Below, piece by piece: positions 21,470 through 32,389 of a stretch of DNA of 64,000 bases. The position numbers were made by a program, and so were the translations under genes. The notes under the pieces are model-generated. The model did not search any database and was not told the DNA's origin. It saw only the letters and a list, made by a program, of their open reading frames with translations. The first letter of the stretch is position 1. The number at the start of each line of letters is the position of its first letter. The DNA comes from Dryocosmus kuriphilus (Eukaryota > Arthropoda > Insecta > Hymenoptera > Cynipidae). Where the stretch lies: positions 78,911,951 to 78,975,950 of the forward strand of contig CM076197.1 in the NCBI GenBank assembly GCA_038277395.1, written 5' to 3'.

Positions 21470-22870
21470 TTTTACTAAATGCGAAATACAGCTGAGAATT
21501 CAAATTTTAATTCTGATTTCCACTACCTGCAATAGAGGAAATGACACAATTACTCGTTAATATTAAATAAACAAGCTACCTTCATTTATAAAAGTATTAC
21601 GGTGTTTATTATCGATAATCTTATTATTAACAAATTTTCAAGAAAATTTCATTATAAAAATAAGTACTAAAATTACATTAGGTCGTTATTTGAATATAGA
21701 AACAGTGGGATAACTTTTTAAGGAATATTTATGTTTTGCAAGATAATGTAAATGTAGTAAATTCTGAATCTCGGAATAAAAGCTAATATTGCATACCTCG
21801 TAAATTGTCTTTCGTATATTTAAAATGAAGCACACCATTGATTAACTAAAAATTCTCTATATAGTAATTCACTGCAGCTTTACATTATAATATTACCTGT
21901 TAAATAATAATAACCATTAAAATCTTCATTTTCTTTTTAAAAATACTTCACAAATATATATTATATGTAGTAATATCATATAATTATACTCAAAATACTT
22001 AAAGTGTATTTTAAAACAAAAATTATTATTTTGAATTGAAGTAAATTTATGCCAAGTTTTCATATTTTTAAGTTATAACCTCAAAGTTTACATTATGCTA
22101 TCTTTCAGAGGAATAAATCAAGAAATTGGCTAAGTAAAGATAATCCTTTCAAGCATATTTTAAATAATAAAATGATAATTAGAAATAGAAATAATTTCAT
22201 AACTTTTATCCTAATTTTTAATATTTGTAGGTTATAACCACGAAATTTCAAATTTATAACATAATGCGGTCTCTTTAAAACGAATAAAAAGGGAAATTGA
22301 TACTTACTGTATTATTCAGTCCCTATTTTCGTTCATATCTTCTCAGTTTTTATTATTATTCATTTAGCCTTTTTTTATTTATTAACAACCTCAAATTTAT
22401 GAGACACAACGGATGACAACAGACGCTATATGAGCTCTCTGAGATTTCTACATTACCGATCGAATTACTGACCTGTTATCCTACACTGTTACCTACCTTC
22501 TGCGCCAAATAATTCGACCATCGTGCCCCGCATGTTATGTTGTAAGATTTAAGTAATTTTAATATATTTAGAACACTTATAAAACCAATTTATGATATCA
22601 GAAGTTTAAAAAAATACTTCACCTATTAAAATATAACTTTTTCATGCTTAAAATCTTTCAAAATACACCGTAATTACTTAATTTCTGCCACAGACTTTTC
22701 CATCTGTTTTCGCTGAAACTACTTTTTTGTTATTTCTCTTCTAAAACGCATTTTAAACCAGAAATCACATTACAGTACTATTTTTTCAACTAAAGAAAAC
22801 AATTTTATGTAAAAAATGAATACAAAAATCAACAAATACAGGCGCTATTTGTAAAAACCGCCGTGCCCCG
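21470..22870. other. AT-rich 5' region of the pogo element, no gene
   Basis: Upstream of the transposase. Two imperfect copies of a block containing 'ttataacc', 'gtaggttataaccac' and 'cataatgcggtctcttt'-like text lie near 22070-22140 and 22230-22310. No coding frame is seen. Confidence 0.5.
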
Positions 22871-22896
22871 TGCCGCCACCATAGCCGACTCTCCCC
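22871..22896. repeat. Right TIR of the pogo-like element
   Basis: Ends ACCATAGCCGACTCTCCCC, the reverse complement of the left end, followed by TA. Confidence 0.9.
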
Positions 22897-22898
22897 TA

Positions 22899-23356
22899 TA
22901 TATAGTGAAAGTGAGAAGTGCGGAAGAATAAGATGATATTAGGAGAAGAAAGAAAGCTTTAAAGGGAAGGGAAGAAAGGATAGAGGAGGATATGACGCGG
23001 AATGAAAGAAGAAGAAAGTGGATGTGGGTAAACGGTAATGTGTGGATATGGGATGAAGAGAAAGAAAAGTTGTGTGAAATGTATAGAGAGGGTACGTGGC
23101 GACGAGGCGAAGAAACAAAGGCTAGTGGTAGAAGGGAGGAGATAATGGCAACAGTAGAGAGTGAAAGGAAAGAAGGAGGAGAAGGCGGAGCGACGGGGTT
23201 TCCACAAAAATAGAGAGGGGGTGTAAAAAAGAAAGAAGGGAGAAAGGAAGGAAAAAAGAAATGAAAGTAGCGTTTTGGAATGTATCAGGGCTAATGAATA
23301 AAGATGAAGGATTCTGGGAAGAGGTGAAGAAATGGGATGTAGTGATGTTTGAGTGA
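22899..23356 (+). pseudogene. LINE fragment: end of ORF1 and start of the endonuclease
   Basis: Purine-rich text encodes a charged ORF1 tail (22992-23213, with RNERRRKWMWVNGN and WDEEKEKLCEM). A second frame starts at ATG 23261 with MKVAFWNVSGLMNKDEGFWE, the first beta strand of the endonuclease/exonuclease/phosphatase domain of non-LTR retrotransposons. The expected SETW motif follows in another frame, so there is a frameshift at about 23350, and the element then stops. No reverse transcriptase follows. The wording is close to LINEs common in ants and wasps. Confidence 0.75.
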
Positions 23357-23960
23357 AACCTGGGTTTCACTCAACGTATCCACGTTTTAAGATCCCCTGA
23401 GTGAGAAAAAATGTTGGCTTTGGCAAACTTCTTCAGGGTCAACAAATAAAGGACGAGTTCTTTAACCAACCAGTTTTGACTAACGGTTATGGTTTATTCC
23501 ATAAAAGCGGTTTTTACAAAATCAAGACATCCATTTTCCGGCTAAACTATGCAAGATACGAAAACAATATTAGAAAGTAAAATTGATCACCTCAAAAAAA
23601 TCTACAAATTTTGTTTTGACAATTTTCTGATACAACGCACAGTTTTTGTTTTAATCATAAAAAATCATTTCAAAAATATCTATAAATTTGCTGTTGCATA
23701 TTTTTAATAAAATGCATACTTTTGTTTAAATCGTGAACAATGTTATCAAAAGTAAAAAATTCCATTTTCTGGTCAAACGATGCGATATATAAAGAAAATT
23801 TTAAACAACAAAACTACTTATGTCGAACAGATCCACAAATTTTCTTGACTGTTTTTTGATAAGAGGCTCACTTTTTCTTTGACCTATCAGAAACTCTTTT
23901 TAAAATAAAAAATCTATTTTTCAGCTAAAATAGGGACCATGTGCAACTCTCAATTCTTAA
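23357..23960 (+). repeat. Satellite-like block of ~150-bp monomers
   Basis: Repeats the pattern 'ttccggctaaactatgc...atctacaaatttt...gataaaatgcatact...ttattaaaaa'. The same monomer is found at 27830-29090 in this orientation and at 36665-37740 and 43130-45820 in the opposite one. It opens with the palindrome 'gagtgaaacc/ggtttcactc' at 23351-23372. Confidence 0.7.
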
Positions 23961-25137
23961 AAAAAATGCTGATAGAAAAAAATGGATTACCAAAATTTAA
24001 AAAACAAAAATATACACCAATCCAGGTCAAAAAAATGCAAATAAGGAAGACTTAGAAATAATCTAAGTCAAAAAATGTTTTACGTCCAAAATCAATAATT
24101 TAGGTTTAAAAAGTTTTTTTTCTATCAGCATGTTTTTTAAAGAACTAAGAAATAATTTATATAATAATAAGTTATAATAATAACTAACTAATCAAATACG
24201 TATATTTCAATAGCAATGCATATTATGAATTATAATATTATACATTTATTGAAATAATATATTTCTTAAGGTAGATGCAAATAAGGATTAATGCAAAAGG
24301 AGGAAAAGTAGTAACAAAATTTATACTTTATATTGCAATATCCGAATAAGCAGTCCCGTACTTAGGTACATAATTTAATATAATTCGTCTACTTTGCCTT
24401 TGACAGGCTTAGCATTCTCATCAGAGAAGATATGAGATTTGTTTTAATGTTGTCCCTTCTACGAAATTGCTGTTGAATATATTTTTTATAAGACTTATTG
24501 TTTTACTTTTAAGAATCGAAAACCTGCATTGCGAAATTTTTTTAAATCGCGAAAAGCTTTTCTAATCGACAATGGCTTTAAACTATAATTAATTGTCGAG
24601 CGCGAAGCGTAAGTGACATAATGAGAACGTATTCCTTAAGGCCGATAGAGCCTTAAGTTAAATCATTTCTTTTGCAATTTTTAATAAATTTAAAATGTAA
24701 TAATTTTATTAAAATTAGGTGCATTAAAAGTTTAAGACCCCTTTAAAAAAAGTCGAGCTCGAAGTGTACACTTTCTTCTTTCCATTTTTTATTAAAAAGC
24801 GTGAATCGTCCGGCTCATTTACATGCTTTTGATGGATAGTGACATCACATCAAGATGGCGGATTGAGCACGCAGATATAGGAATTTTAAATATGTAAAAA
24901 AATTTATTTTTTAAATATAAATTCAAAAACATGTTTTTTTACATCATACTGGTATTATTAATGATTTAAGAGCATATATTTTCATATGCGAACATAACAA
25001 AAAATGAGTGGATGACCCTATTATAACTTAAAAGTATATTATTTACAAATTATACAAACAATTTTTTAACATAATTAATTATTTTACAAATAATTTATAA
25101 ACAGATACAATGTGGACTGATAAAGCGACATAACTTA
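23961..25137. other. AT-rich intergenic stretch with a dispersed repeat
   Basis: About 24590-24770 ('gagcgcgaagcgtaag', 'gccgatagagccttaagt', 'aagacccctttaaaaaaagtcgagc') is repeated at 29130-29270. The rest is AT-rich with no gene recognised. Confidence 0.5.
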
Positions 25138-27473
25138 TTATTTACAGAAACGGACTCTTTTTTTCTTTTCATTACTTATCCACGTTTTTATTTGGAGGTG
25201 GGTTCTTCTTCCAAGAACTGGATGCTTTTTAATGTCTTCTTTTATAACATCAGCACTAGGAAACGTGCCCATCCTAAGATGATCGCCGTATAATTCATTT
25301 ACCATGTTAATTTCTTCCGCTATCCACTTGGTCTTCTTAATCATAGTCTGCTTTGGTGATGCTGAGAAAAAAGGATAATTTAATAATAATGTTCATTTTT
25401 CTAAAATCTCGAAAATAAAACATAAAATGTAATACTCACAAGAACGTTTCTTTTTACTGTGACTGCTGCTGCTTGCTACGGATACCTTATACGTCTCATT
25501 TAATACAGAGTCCTCGGGTACGTCGACGTTCTGTACATAACTCATTGTTGAATTTCGGGGAGGGCTTTGTTCATTTCCGAACTTATTTGGTTCATACTCC
25601 GAGTCAGAATCAGAGGACTTAGAATCAAAATTTTGGCAAGAGATTTCCTCCTTGCGCACTTTCTAAAAACTGTGAAATTTTCAAAATTTCCCTTTTATGA
25701 CGGGCTGTCGATAAATTTCTTTGTGAATGTCCTTGGCGTGCCCCATAAAGTTCGCCAGGTCTGACACGTTTTCCTCATTCAAGTTTATCAATATGCCCAT
25801 CTGAGCAACATGCTTCCTTAAAGTGGTACCTCGCAAGTCTGAGGGTATCTTTGCACCACATTCTTTTGAGAATTTGCGCATTAAAGCGCAGGCTCTCAGA
25901 TGCTTGGGTATACCAGGTCGCGAACTTGGCAACCCAAAGATAAATTCGTTCAAACCTGTGATGTGTAGGTTTGGCCTGTGTTGAAGAAGCGTTTGTATGC
26001 ATTGCACATGCAATGGATTCAACAACACAGGGACGATTCTCCCTAGCTTGCCTCGAATAGTAAAACGCGCGTATTTTAGTGCTATCTCCTTCGAGTCTGG
26101 TGAGAGAGTTGAAAGAAGGTCACTATTTGTTTTTTGGTCAACTTTTTGACGCACCTCTTAGTCACTTATTTCAATTCTCTCAATCTCACCAGCTCGGCGA
26201 CGATTAAAAAGTTGCACTGACGTGAGAGTTGGCTCTGCTAAAGAAATCCATCCTTTAACAGTGAATTCTTCTTGCAAATTCAGCAGAGTAACTTCCATTT
26301 TGTTTCTAAGGAAAAAGTGCAACATTTTTATGTTAACAAGGGAAGGCAGAGAAACATTTTTTCTCCTTTTAATTTTGTGTTGCGTGTCCTTTTTCCTGAC
26401 TGGGTCGTGAGCTTTGATCCAGTGACTTAGTGACTTCGAAGGATAAGTCCGATGCACTTGATCAAAGTTTCGAGCCCAGTTGCGAGTGCCGGCGTTTTAA
26501 AAGTGCCACTATGCTCATTGTAACCTGACACTCTTCTAACGCACGCTATGCAGTCGTCGTAAAACTTGGCATCGAACATATGAGCTAATTCAGTGATATT
26601 AGTATTCAAATATTTTAATGACAACAAAAAGCGACCAATTAGCCTTAAGCGGGCTCTAACCATGTTGTATTGGTGTGGCAAAATGTACTTTACGCACATT
26701 TTGTTACCATACGCTATGATGAGCCAATCGTAACGAATGCACCGATCGTCGACTCTAAGCACAGGGACAATAGTGTCACGTAGCTTTTGTGAAGCTGTAA
26801 TATGAATATTACCAACTAGGGTTCTGCTTAGGGCCTTGCCAGATCGGTCTTTGGTGCTATCTATACCGGAGCATTGCCTAACATGACGCCGTAAAAAAAT
26901 ATTTGAGTAAGACCCAAAACAATAGAAGCAATACGAAAAATCGTCGCCTTTCTTATTGAATTTTGCCTGCGGTCGCCTCATCACAATCCCAATTTCTCTT
27001 CTCCGTTCTACATGCCCTAAATGACGGCCGAGTTTAAAATAGTGCTTTTTGCAAAATGGGCAGAAGTATTTTTTATTATCCCCTTTTTTCCCTTTTGACC
27101 AGTCGACCTCTAACTCTGACTCTTCGGGAGCCCTAGAGCCCGGTAAATTTGTGGAACGCGGTATAGGGTTACAATTATTTAAGAAGTATATTTGGCGGTT
27201 TGACAAATTTCCCGAGTTATCCATAATGTGAAAATTTGAGGTATCAGATCGCGTTATATTCGTGTTTTCTACACTTGATAAGGGCGGCTCGTACAAGCTT
27301 CCATTATCGTTGGTTGCATTACTGCTCTCTCCAATTTGAAGTTTTTCAGATTGTGGTAAAGATTCATTTACAGAAAAACGAGTATATGAGCTTGCACCGA
27401 GCTGTTTGATAGATGCGAAATTGAAACTTGCATCTTCCAATGATGACAAGTCTCTTATGTACGACATCATCAC
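25138..27473 (-). pseudogene. C2H2 zinc finger / tyrosine-recombinase-like protein, broken
   Basis: The N-terminal part (26427-27473) has two zinc-finger motifs (FCPFCKKHYFKLGRHLGHV and CFYCFGSYSNIFLRRHVRQC) and a helical region ending TFKTPALATGLETLIKC. The next frame (26158-26457) ends LFNRRRAGEIERIEISD. After an in-frame TAA at 26158-26160 it continues (25681-26154) with RGKLGRIVPVLL, DLRGTTLRKHVAQ and NFMGHAKDIHKEIYRQP. In order these fit the tyrosine recombinase boxes: first Arg (RAGE), the Lys hairpin (GKxGRxVP), R-K-H, G-H and final Tyr. Then come an acidic linker and a last exon (25138-25344) with a SANT-like tail (TKWIAEEINMV). Introns follow GTGAGT near 25441 and precede ctcag near 25365. 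Lesions are frameshifts at ~26440, ~25690 and ~25630, plus the TAA. This is a widespread multicopy metazoan family, probably Crypton-like in origin; the function is unknown. Confidence 0.72.
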
Positions 27474-27576
27474 GCATTTTATAGCTGTCTAAATCAAAAT
27501 CATTCTGAAATGGATAATTTTCTGAAGCAATTTTGATAAGGTCGCTAACTGTTTCCGACTCATAAAAATTGTCCAT

Positions 27577-29100
27577 AAACTGAAAAATAAATGAAAATTT
27601 CTTATTAACGGCCAGTCAGAAACGTACGTCGAAATGTACGTCGAATTTTATACACGGAAATTAGAGGAGGATTTTTATACTTTGAAATTGAAGGATGTCT
27701 GGAAAATGTTGTCTTTTTATCTTTTACCCAATGGCTATTTAGACCGATAGAATATACTTCTATTATTAATTATTATTCAACAGCCGACAAAAAAGAAGAG
27801 CATCATCTCTACAAATTAAACAACACTGTTTCAATAATATTAATAATAGGCAGAATTATTTACCTTGGAAAAACCTACATTTGCTAAAAACTATTTTTTG
27901 ATTCAATGCATAGCTTATTCATGAAACGTATTATAGTTGTTTTAATAAAAAAAACATTATTAAAAAGTTAATTAAAAGTTATTAAGAGTTACTGAAAAAT
28001 CTGTCCGCTACTCAGGCACATTCTTATCGCATGTCTCGCGCTTGGCATGCGAATAAAGTTTAACCAAAACCTGGACAAATATCGCATCTTTGTACTCGAT
28101 TAAAGTATGTCGTTCTAATCAAGAAAACGCTAATAAAAATGAAAAATTCAAATTTCCCGCCAAAATATGCATGATATTGAAAAAATTATAATAAACAAAT
28201 TTATTCACTTCGAAAAGATCTAAAAATTTTCTCTACAATTTTTTTGGATTATCACATATTTTCAGAGTTATTCGCGAAATATGTTATCACATGTAAATAA
28301 ATACACTTTACAGTCAAACTATACAAGATGCGAGAAAATAGTAGGTAGCAGAATTGTTCACCTTGAAAAGACCTACAAACTTGCTCCATACAATTTTTTG
28401 ATCCAACGCATACTTTATTTATGATACGTATAATATAGTTGTTTTAATAAAAAAATACATTATTATAATCAAAGAAAAGTTATTAAAAGTTATTGAAAAA
28501 TCTGCCCGCTACTCAGGCACATTCTCATAAGGTTTCTCGCACTTGGCACTTGATTAAAGTATATCAAAAACGTGTATTCCTTAATTTTTACATTCTCATC
28601 TCAATGAGAAGGTATTAGTTTTATGTTTCTAAAACTGTCTTTCGCGGATTTCATGAAATCTCCACGTTTCGTGACCCCCTGAATCCGAAAAAACATGTTT
28701 TACTTTTGACCAATGGTTATGGTTTTATCTATCAAAAACGGTTTTCACGAAATAAAAAAATCCATTTTCCGGCTAAACTATGCGAGACACAGAAAATATG
28801 TACATAACTAAAATTATTTATCTTAAAAAAATCTACAAATTTTGTTTAAAACCGTTTTTTAATAAAGTGCATGGTTTTTGTTTTGATCGAAAAAATGTTA
28901 TTAAACAAAAAACTGTGGTTTTCCGCCAAAATATTGAAGATACGAAAAAAAATAATAATAAACAAAGTTGTTCAGCTCAAAAAGATCTACAAATTTTACT
29001 TAACCATTTTTTGATAAAATGCAGGGTTTTTGTTTTAATAAAAAAAAAAAACGTTATTGAAAATCAAAAATTCAAATTTACTTATTATTCATAGGAATAG
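27577..29100 (+). repeat. Satellite monomers and a dispersed repeat
   Basis: Copies of the ~150-bp monomer ('ggctaaactatgc', 'gatctacaaattt', 'ttttgataaaatgca') run through 27830-28480 and 28640-29090. A linked motif, 'ctgcccgctactcaggcacattctcataag', occurs near 28000 and again near 28500 and carries a 'tcgcgcttggca' tail. No genes are present. Confidence 0.65.
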
Positions 29101-29880
29101 ATTGTAAATATAAATGGAGTTAAATAAAAGAAAAGGGCGATAGAGCCTTAAGTAAAATAATTTCTTTTGTAATTTTTAATGAAATTCAAATTGAATAAAT
29201 CCATTAAAAGCAGGTGTTTTGAAAACTTAACATAAGACCCATAAGTAACGAAAACCGAGCACGAAGTGCGAGGTTTAAATATATCGGAGCGCGATGAAGC
29301 GCGATGACCAATAAGTCGCGCGCCCTAGGAGCGCTCATACTTCGCGCGAGCGCGGCGTGCGATGAGAATGTGCCCGCGAAGCGGGCAGATTTTTGTTTAC
29401 CTAGTTTTGGGTGAAAAATTCATTTTTCAAAGAAAATCATGAATTCAATTTTCTGTTGAAAATATGCGAGGTGCGATATTTATCCAGGTTTTGGACAAAC
29501 TTTATTCGAGTGCGAAGCGCGGGATATGTGATAAGAATGTATTTGTTAAAGCCGAAAGAGCATCCACAAAAATTTTTAAATCACCAAATTACGCTAATCA
29601 GTATCTTTAATTTTAAAAGGCCCATACGGACAAATGTAGAAATACCGATCCCGTAGCGCGAGGTAAATAACGTATCGAGTGCAAAGCGCGAGTTCCGATA
29701 GACGTGCACCCCAGGCATAACTATACTTCGCGCGAAGCGCAGCGCGCACACGTGCGATGAGAATGTGCTGGCAAACCTTGCAGATTTTTTGCAATAACTT
29801 TGCGGATTATTATTTTTGAATAGAATTTTTATTATCTCTATTTGCACGTCAGCGATGTTATATATGTTATATATGAAATG
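29101..29880. repeat. Dispersed repeat rich in 'gcgcgaagcgcgag'
   Basis: GC-rich palindromic words ('gagcacgaagtgcgag', 'gcgatgaagcgcgatg', 'cgcgaagcgcagcgcg') alternate with AT-rich sequence. 'gatgagaatgtgcccgcgaagcgggcag' at 29360 is echoed at 29755 and, inverted, near 28010. It shares blocks with 24590-24770. No gene is seen. Confidence 0.6.
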
Positions 29881-29885
29881 GAAGA

Positions 29886-30673
29886 TTGGGGAAGAGTGGT
29901 TCTTCTGGAACAAGGAAGAAGGGGGACCCTGCAAGAACTTTTTTCGTATCCACGGCGCCTAAGAATATCAGAGGTGTGTCATGGAATATTTCAGGAACAA
30001 ATAAGGTAGGACAGGCATGGAATTTTTTAAAGGGTTTGGAATTAATTTTACTACAAGAAACTTGGCTAAGGAAAGATTCGGAAGAACAATTTGTTAAAAA
30101 GTTAGATACAGGCTTTATTTGGATAGCAAAACCGTCAGAAAAAGTTCATAATAAGGGAAGAGCAAAGGGGCGGCATATAATTGGAATTAAGAAAAATTGG
30201 GTGAAAGCCAATTGGGAGTGTAAATAATGGGACTACGGAATTGTAATTAGTAACAATAAGTTAAGATTTGAATCAAAAATACTAAAAATTGTAACGGTAT
30301 ATAACAATGAAGGCATATCTAAAGTTCGTGTCTTTGTAAATTTATAGAAAAGCAAGCAAGCAAAGAAAATAAGTGTTTGGTAATGATAGGTGACTGGAAC
30401 GCTAGAGTAGGAAGGGTCATAGAGGAGAGTGCAGAGACCCAGGATGAGAATGGCAATGATAATCTACAAAACTCGGTGGACGGGTTGATAAACACGGAGG
30501 GTAAGAAACTCTTGAATATCTGTGAAGAACACGGGCTGAAAATCCTTAATGGTTGTACACAGGGCGATAGAAAAGGCAGATTCACGCATATTTGCGATGC
30601 TGGAGGTTCGGTCTTAGATTTAATTATTTTAAAAGAAGACACGAAGACATTAAGCATTAGAAAAGATTTTTAA
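29886..30673 (+). pseudogene. LINE endonuclease fragment
   Basis: Two frames give parts of an endonuclease/exonuclease/phosphatase domain: 29970-30227 with GVSWNISGTNKVGQAWNF and LLQETWLRKDSEEQF, then 30377-30673 with MIGDWNARVG and SVLDLIILKED. GDWNAR is the conserved catalytic block of LINE endonucleases. A stop (TAA near 30225) and a frame change separate the two parts, and the reverse transcriptase is missing after 30673. It is a different LINE from the one at 22899. Confidence 0.8.
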
Positions 30674-30679
30674 TGATTC

Positions 30680-31330
30680 TAAAGAATTTGAAGTGATTTC
30701 AAGAATATTTCAAAGTGTATAATAGATTTCAAAACACTTTTTAAATTTTGAAAGTGTTTCAAGCGATTTCCAAAAATTTAAATAACTTGAAATCTCTTAC
30801 AAATTCTTTGAAATTTTTTAAAATATTTTAAAATCTATTAAAAGACTTTTAAATCTTTTCAGAATGCCCTTAAAATTCCCTAAAATCATTTAAGATTTCT
30901 CGAAATACTGCAATTTATTTTAAAATCTCATAAAATCTCTTGAGATCCCTTAAAACCACTTGAAATCATTTGAAATCCTTCAAATTTTTACATATATTTT
31001 GAAACCTATTAAAACGCTTTGAATTATTTTGAGAATCGTTTTAAATTTTTTAAAACCAAACATGAACTCCTTTAAAATATTTTTTAATATCTTCAAATCT
31101 GTAGAAAAATCGAAAAAATCACTTCAATATCTGAAAATTCTTTAAATTTGAAACTCTTTTAAATCCTTTAACATTATTTAAAATCAGTTTAAATCTCTTA
31201 AAATCTATGCGAGCTTCTATGAAATTCTTCCAAATAGTTTAGAGTCGCTTTAAATCATTTAAAATCCCTTGAAGTTCTTTAAAATCACTTAAAATCTTTC
31301 GAAATCTCATAAAACCCTTATTTAATATCG
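30680..31330. repeat. Degenerate short-period array (about 10-13 bp, 'tttaaaatcncttgaaat')
   Basis: Words such as 'ttgaaatc', 'ttaaaatc' and 'tttgaaat' recur every 10-13 bases over 650 bp without an exact unit. It looks like an old minisatellite. No gene is present. Confidence 0.6.
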
Positions 31331-31359
31331 TTTTTAAAAAAATGGTACCAATGAAACTT

Positions 31360-31500
31360 TGTTAGGAAGCCAGAGTCCACTCCCCACCCTTAGGCTAACT
31401 GGGCTATGTTATGTAGAAGCTCTGCCCAAGCCTCGCCAGTTTTTCTCTTGTACTCTTATTGAATAAATGTGCGTAAGTCAAGACTATTTTCGGGATAACA
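31360..31500 (+). repeat. Probable 5' LTR of the old Gypsy element
   Basis: Begins TGTTAGGAAG and ends GGGATAACA (short TGTTA/TAACA inverted ends), directly before the primer site. It contains 'attgaataaatgtg', a possible poly(A) signal. There is no second LTR to confirm the start. Confidence 0.6.
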
Positions 31501-31503
31501 TTT

Positions 31504-31521
31504 TGGCGATCCTGCCAGGAT
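31504..31521 (+). other. Primer-binding site
   Basis: TGGCGATCCTGCCAGGAT, three bases after the LTR. It differs by one base from the site of the provirus at 61967-61984. The tRNA was not identified. Confidence 0.75.
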
Positions 31522-32389
31522 AGGCTCTTCGATCCACGAAAACTACGGTTTTACTGAAAGCGATTCAAATAAGTGCTTATACCTAAGAAAAGGAATCTGA
31601 ATCCACGGACCAGCACAACCGAAAAGAAAAGGAATCCTACGGGATATTCAAGTTGAGAACTCCGGAATATCCACGGAATTCCGTAAGCAAGTAAGAGAGT
31701 ACCTTGCTTTTGCATAATTAGTTGCCGAAATGAGTAGGCGCTATCCTACGTTAGCAAAAGATCGAGGGAAACCTTAAAAGGATTTGAAATTTGAAAGGGT
31801 GCGCAAAGCGGCGGTAAAAGCCCTACGAGGCCCGCAATCAGGCGGAAGACGCATCTGCGTAGCAGCGAGCTGAACGAGCCAACGTGCAAAACCCAGCCTA
31901 GCAACAGTAGCAGTAATAGCGAGACGACACGTCCTCACGCCGGAATTAACAACATGATAAGGGAGAGTGAAGTCGACGGGCAGCAGCTACCGTTATCAAC
32001 ACAATAGCAGTCGACTCCAATTGCATACAATCAGCCATGTGTTCTACGGACACCGATCTGTGCATCGGAAGAATTGTCATCGTAAGTTTTTATAAAATTA
32101 AGAACAAAACCTGAAGAAAATAAGGCTCCTTTATGGTCTGAGGAAGGTAACCAATAAAAAACCATAGTTAATTTCATATTGGGTGAAGCAAAGTTTTACG
32201 GTTTTAGGTAAGGCATACTCCGCGTGCTCGCGAGCTCTACCTTTCCTTAATAAACAGAAATTTACTTTGGAATCAGTTGCGTTGCTTTAGACGACGCCCT
32301 GCATTTCACTGTATTAAGGTTGAAGTCCAAATAAATACTAAAATAATTTCGCGCGACATACACCACATCGACAAATTAAAATAAGTACA
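31522..32389 (+). other. Leader of the old Gypsy element
   Basis: No clear reading frame between the primer site and gag. A 'gtaagtttttat' near 32081 could be a splice donor, as used for env by related elements. Confidence 0.45.

Larger units (their letters stand above)
17136..22896 (-). mobile_element. pogo-like DNA transposon with nested MITEs
   Basis: Terminal inverted repeats GGGGAGAGTCGGCTATGGT (19 bp perfect, continuing GGCGG/AGCGG) are flanked by TA at 17134-17135 and 22897-22898, the Tc1/mariner-pogo target. It is 5761 bp long and carries one intact transposase on the minus strand. Subterminal copies of a 'cgacca(g/t)c(a/g)tgcccc' motif occur on both sides (near 17325 and 22517) and may be transposase binding sites. 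It is much longer than a typical pogo element, partly because a 728-bp MITE sits inside. Confidence 0.9.

Noticed and set aside
23122..23370. Ser/Phe-rich minus-strand frame
   Set aside because: It is the complement of purine-rich LINE ORF1 text on the plus strand, so its composition is an artefact.
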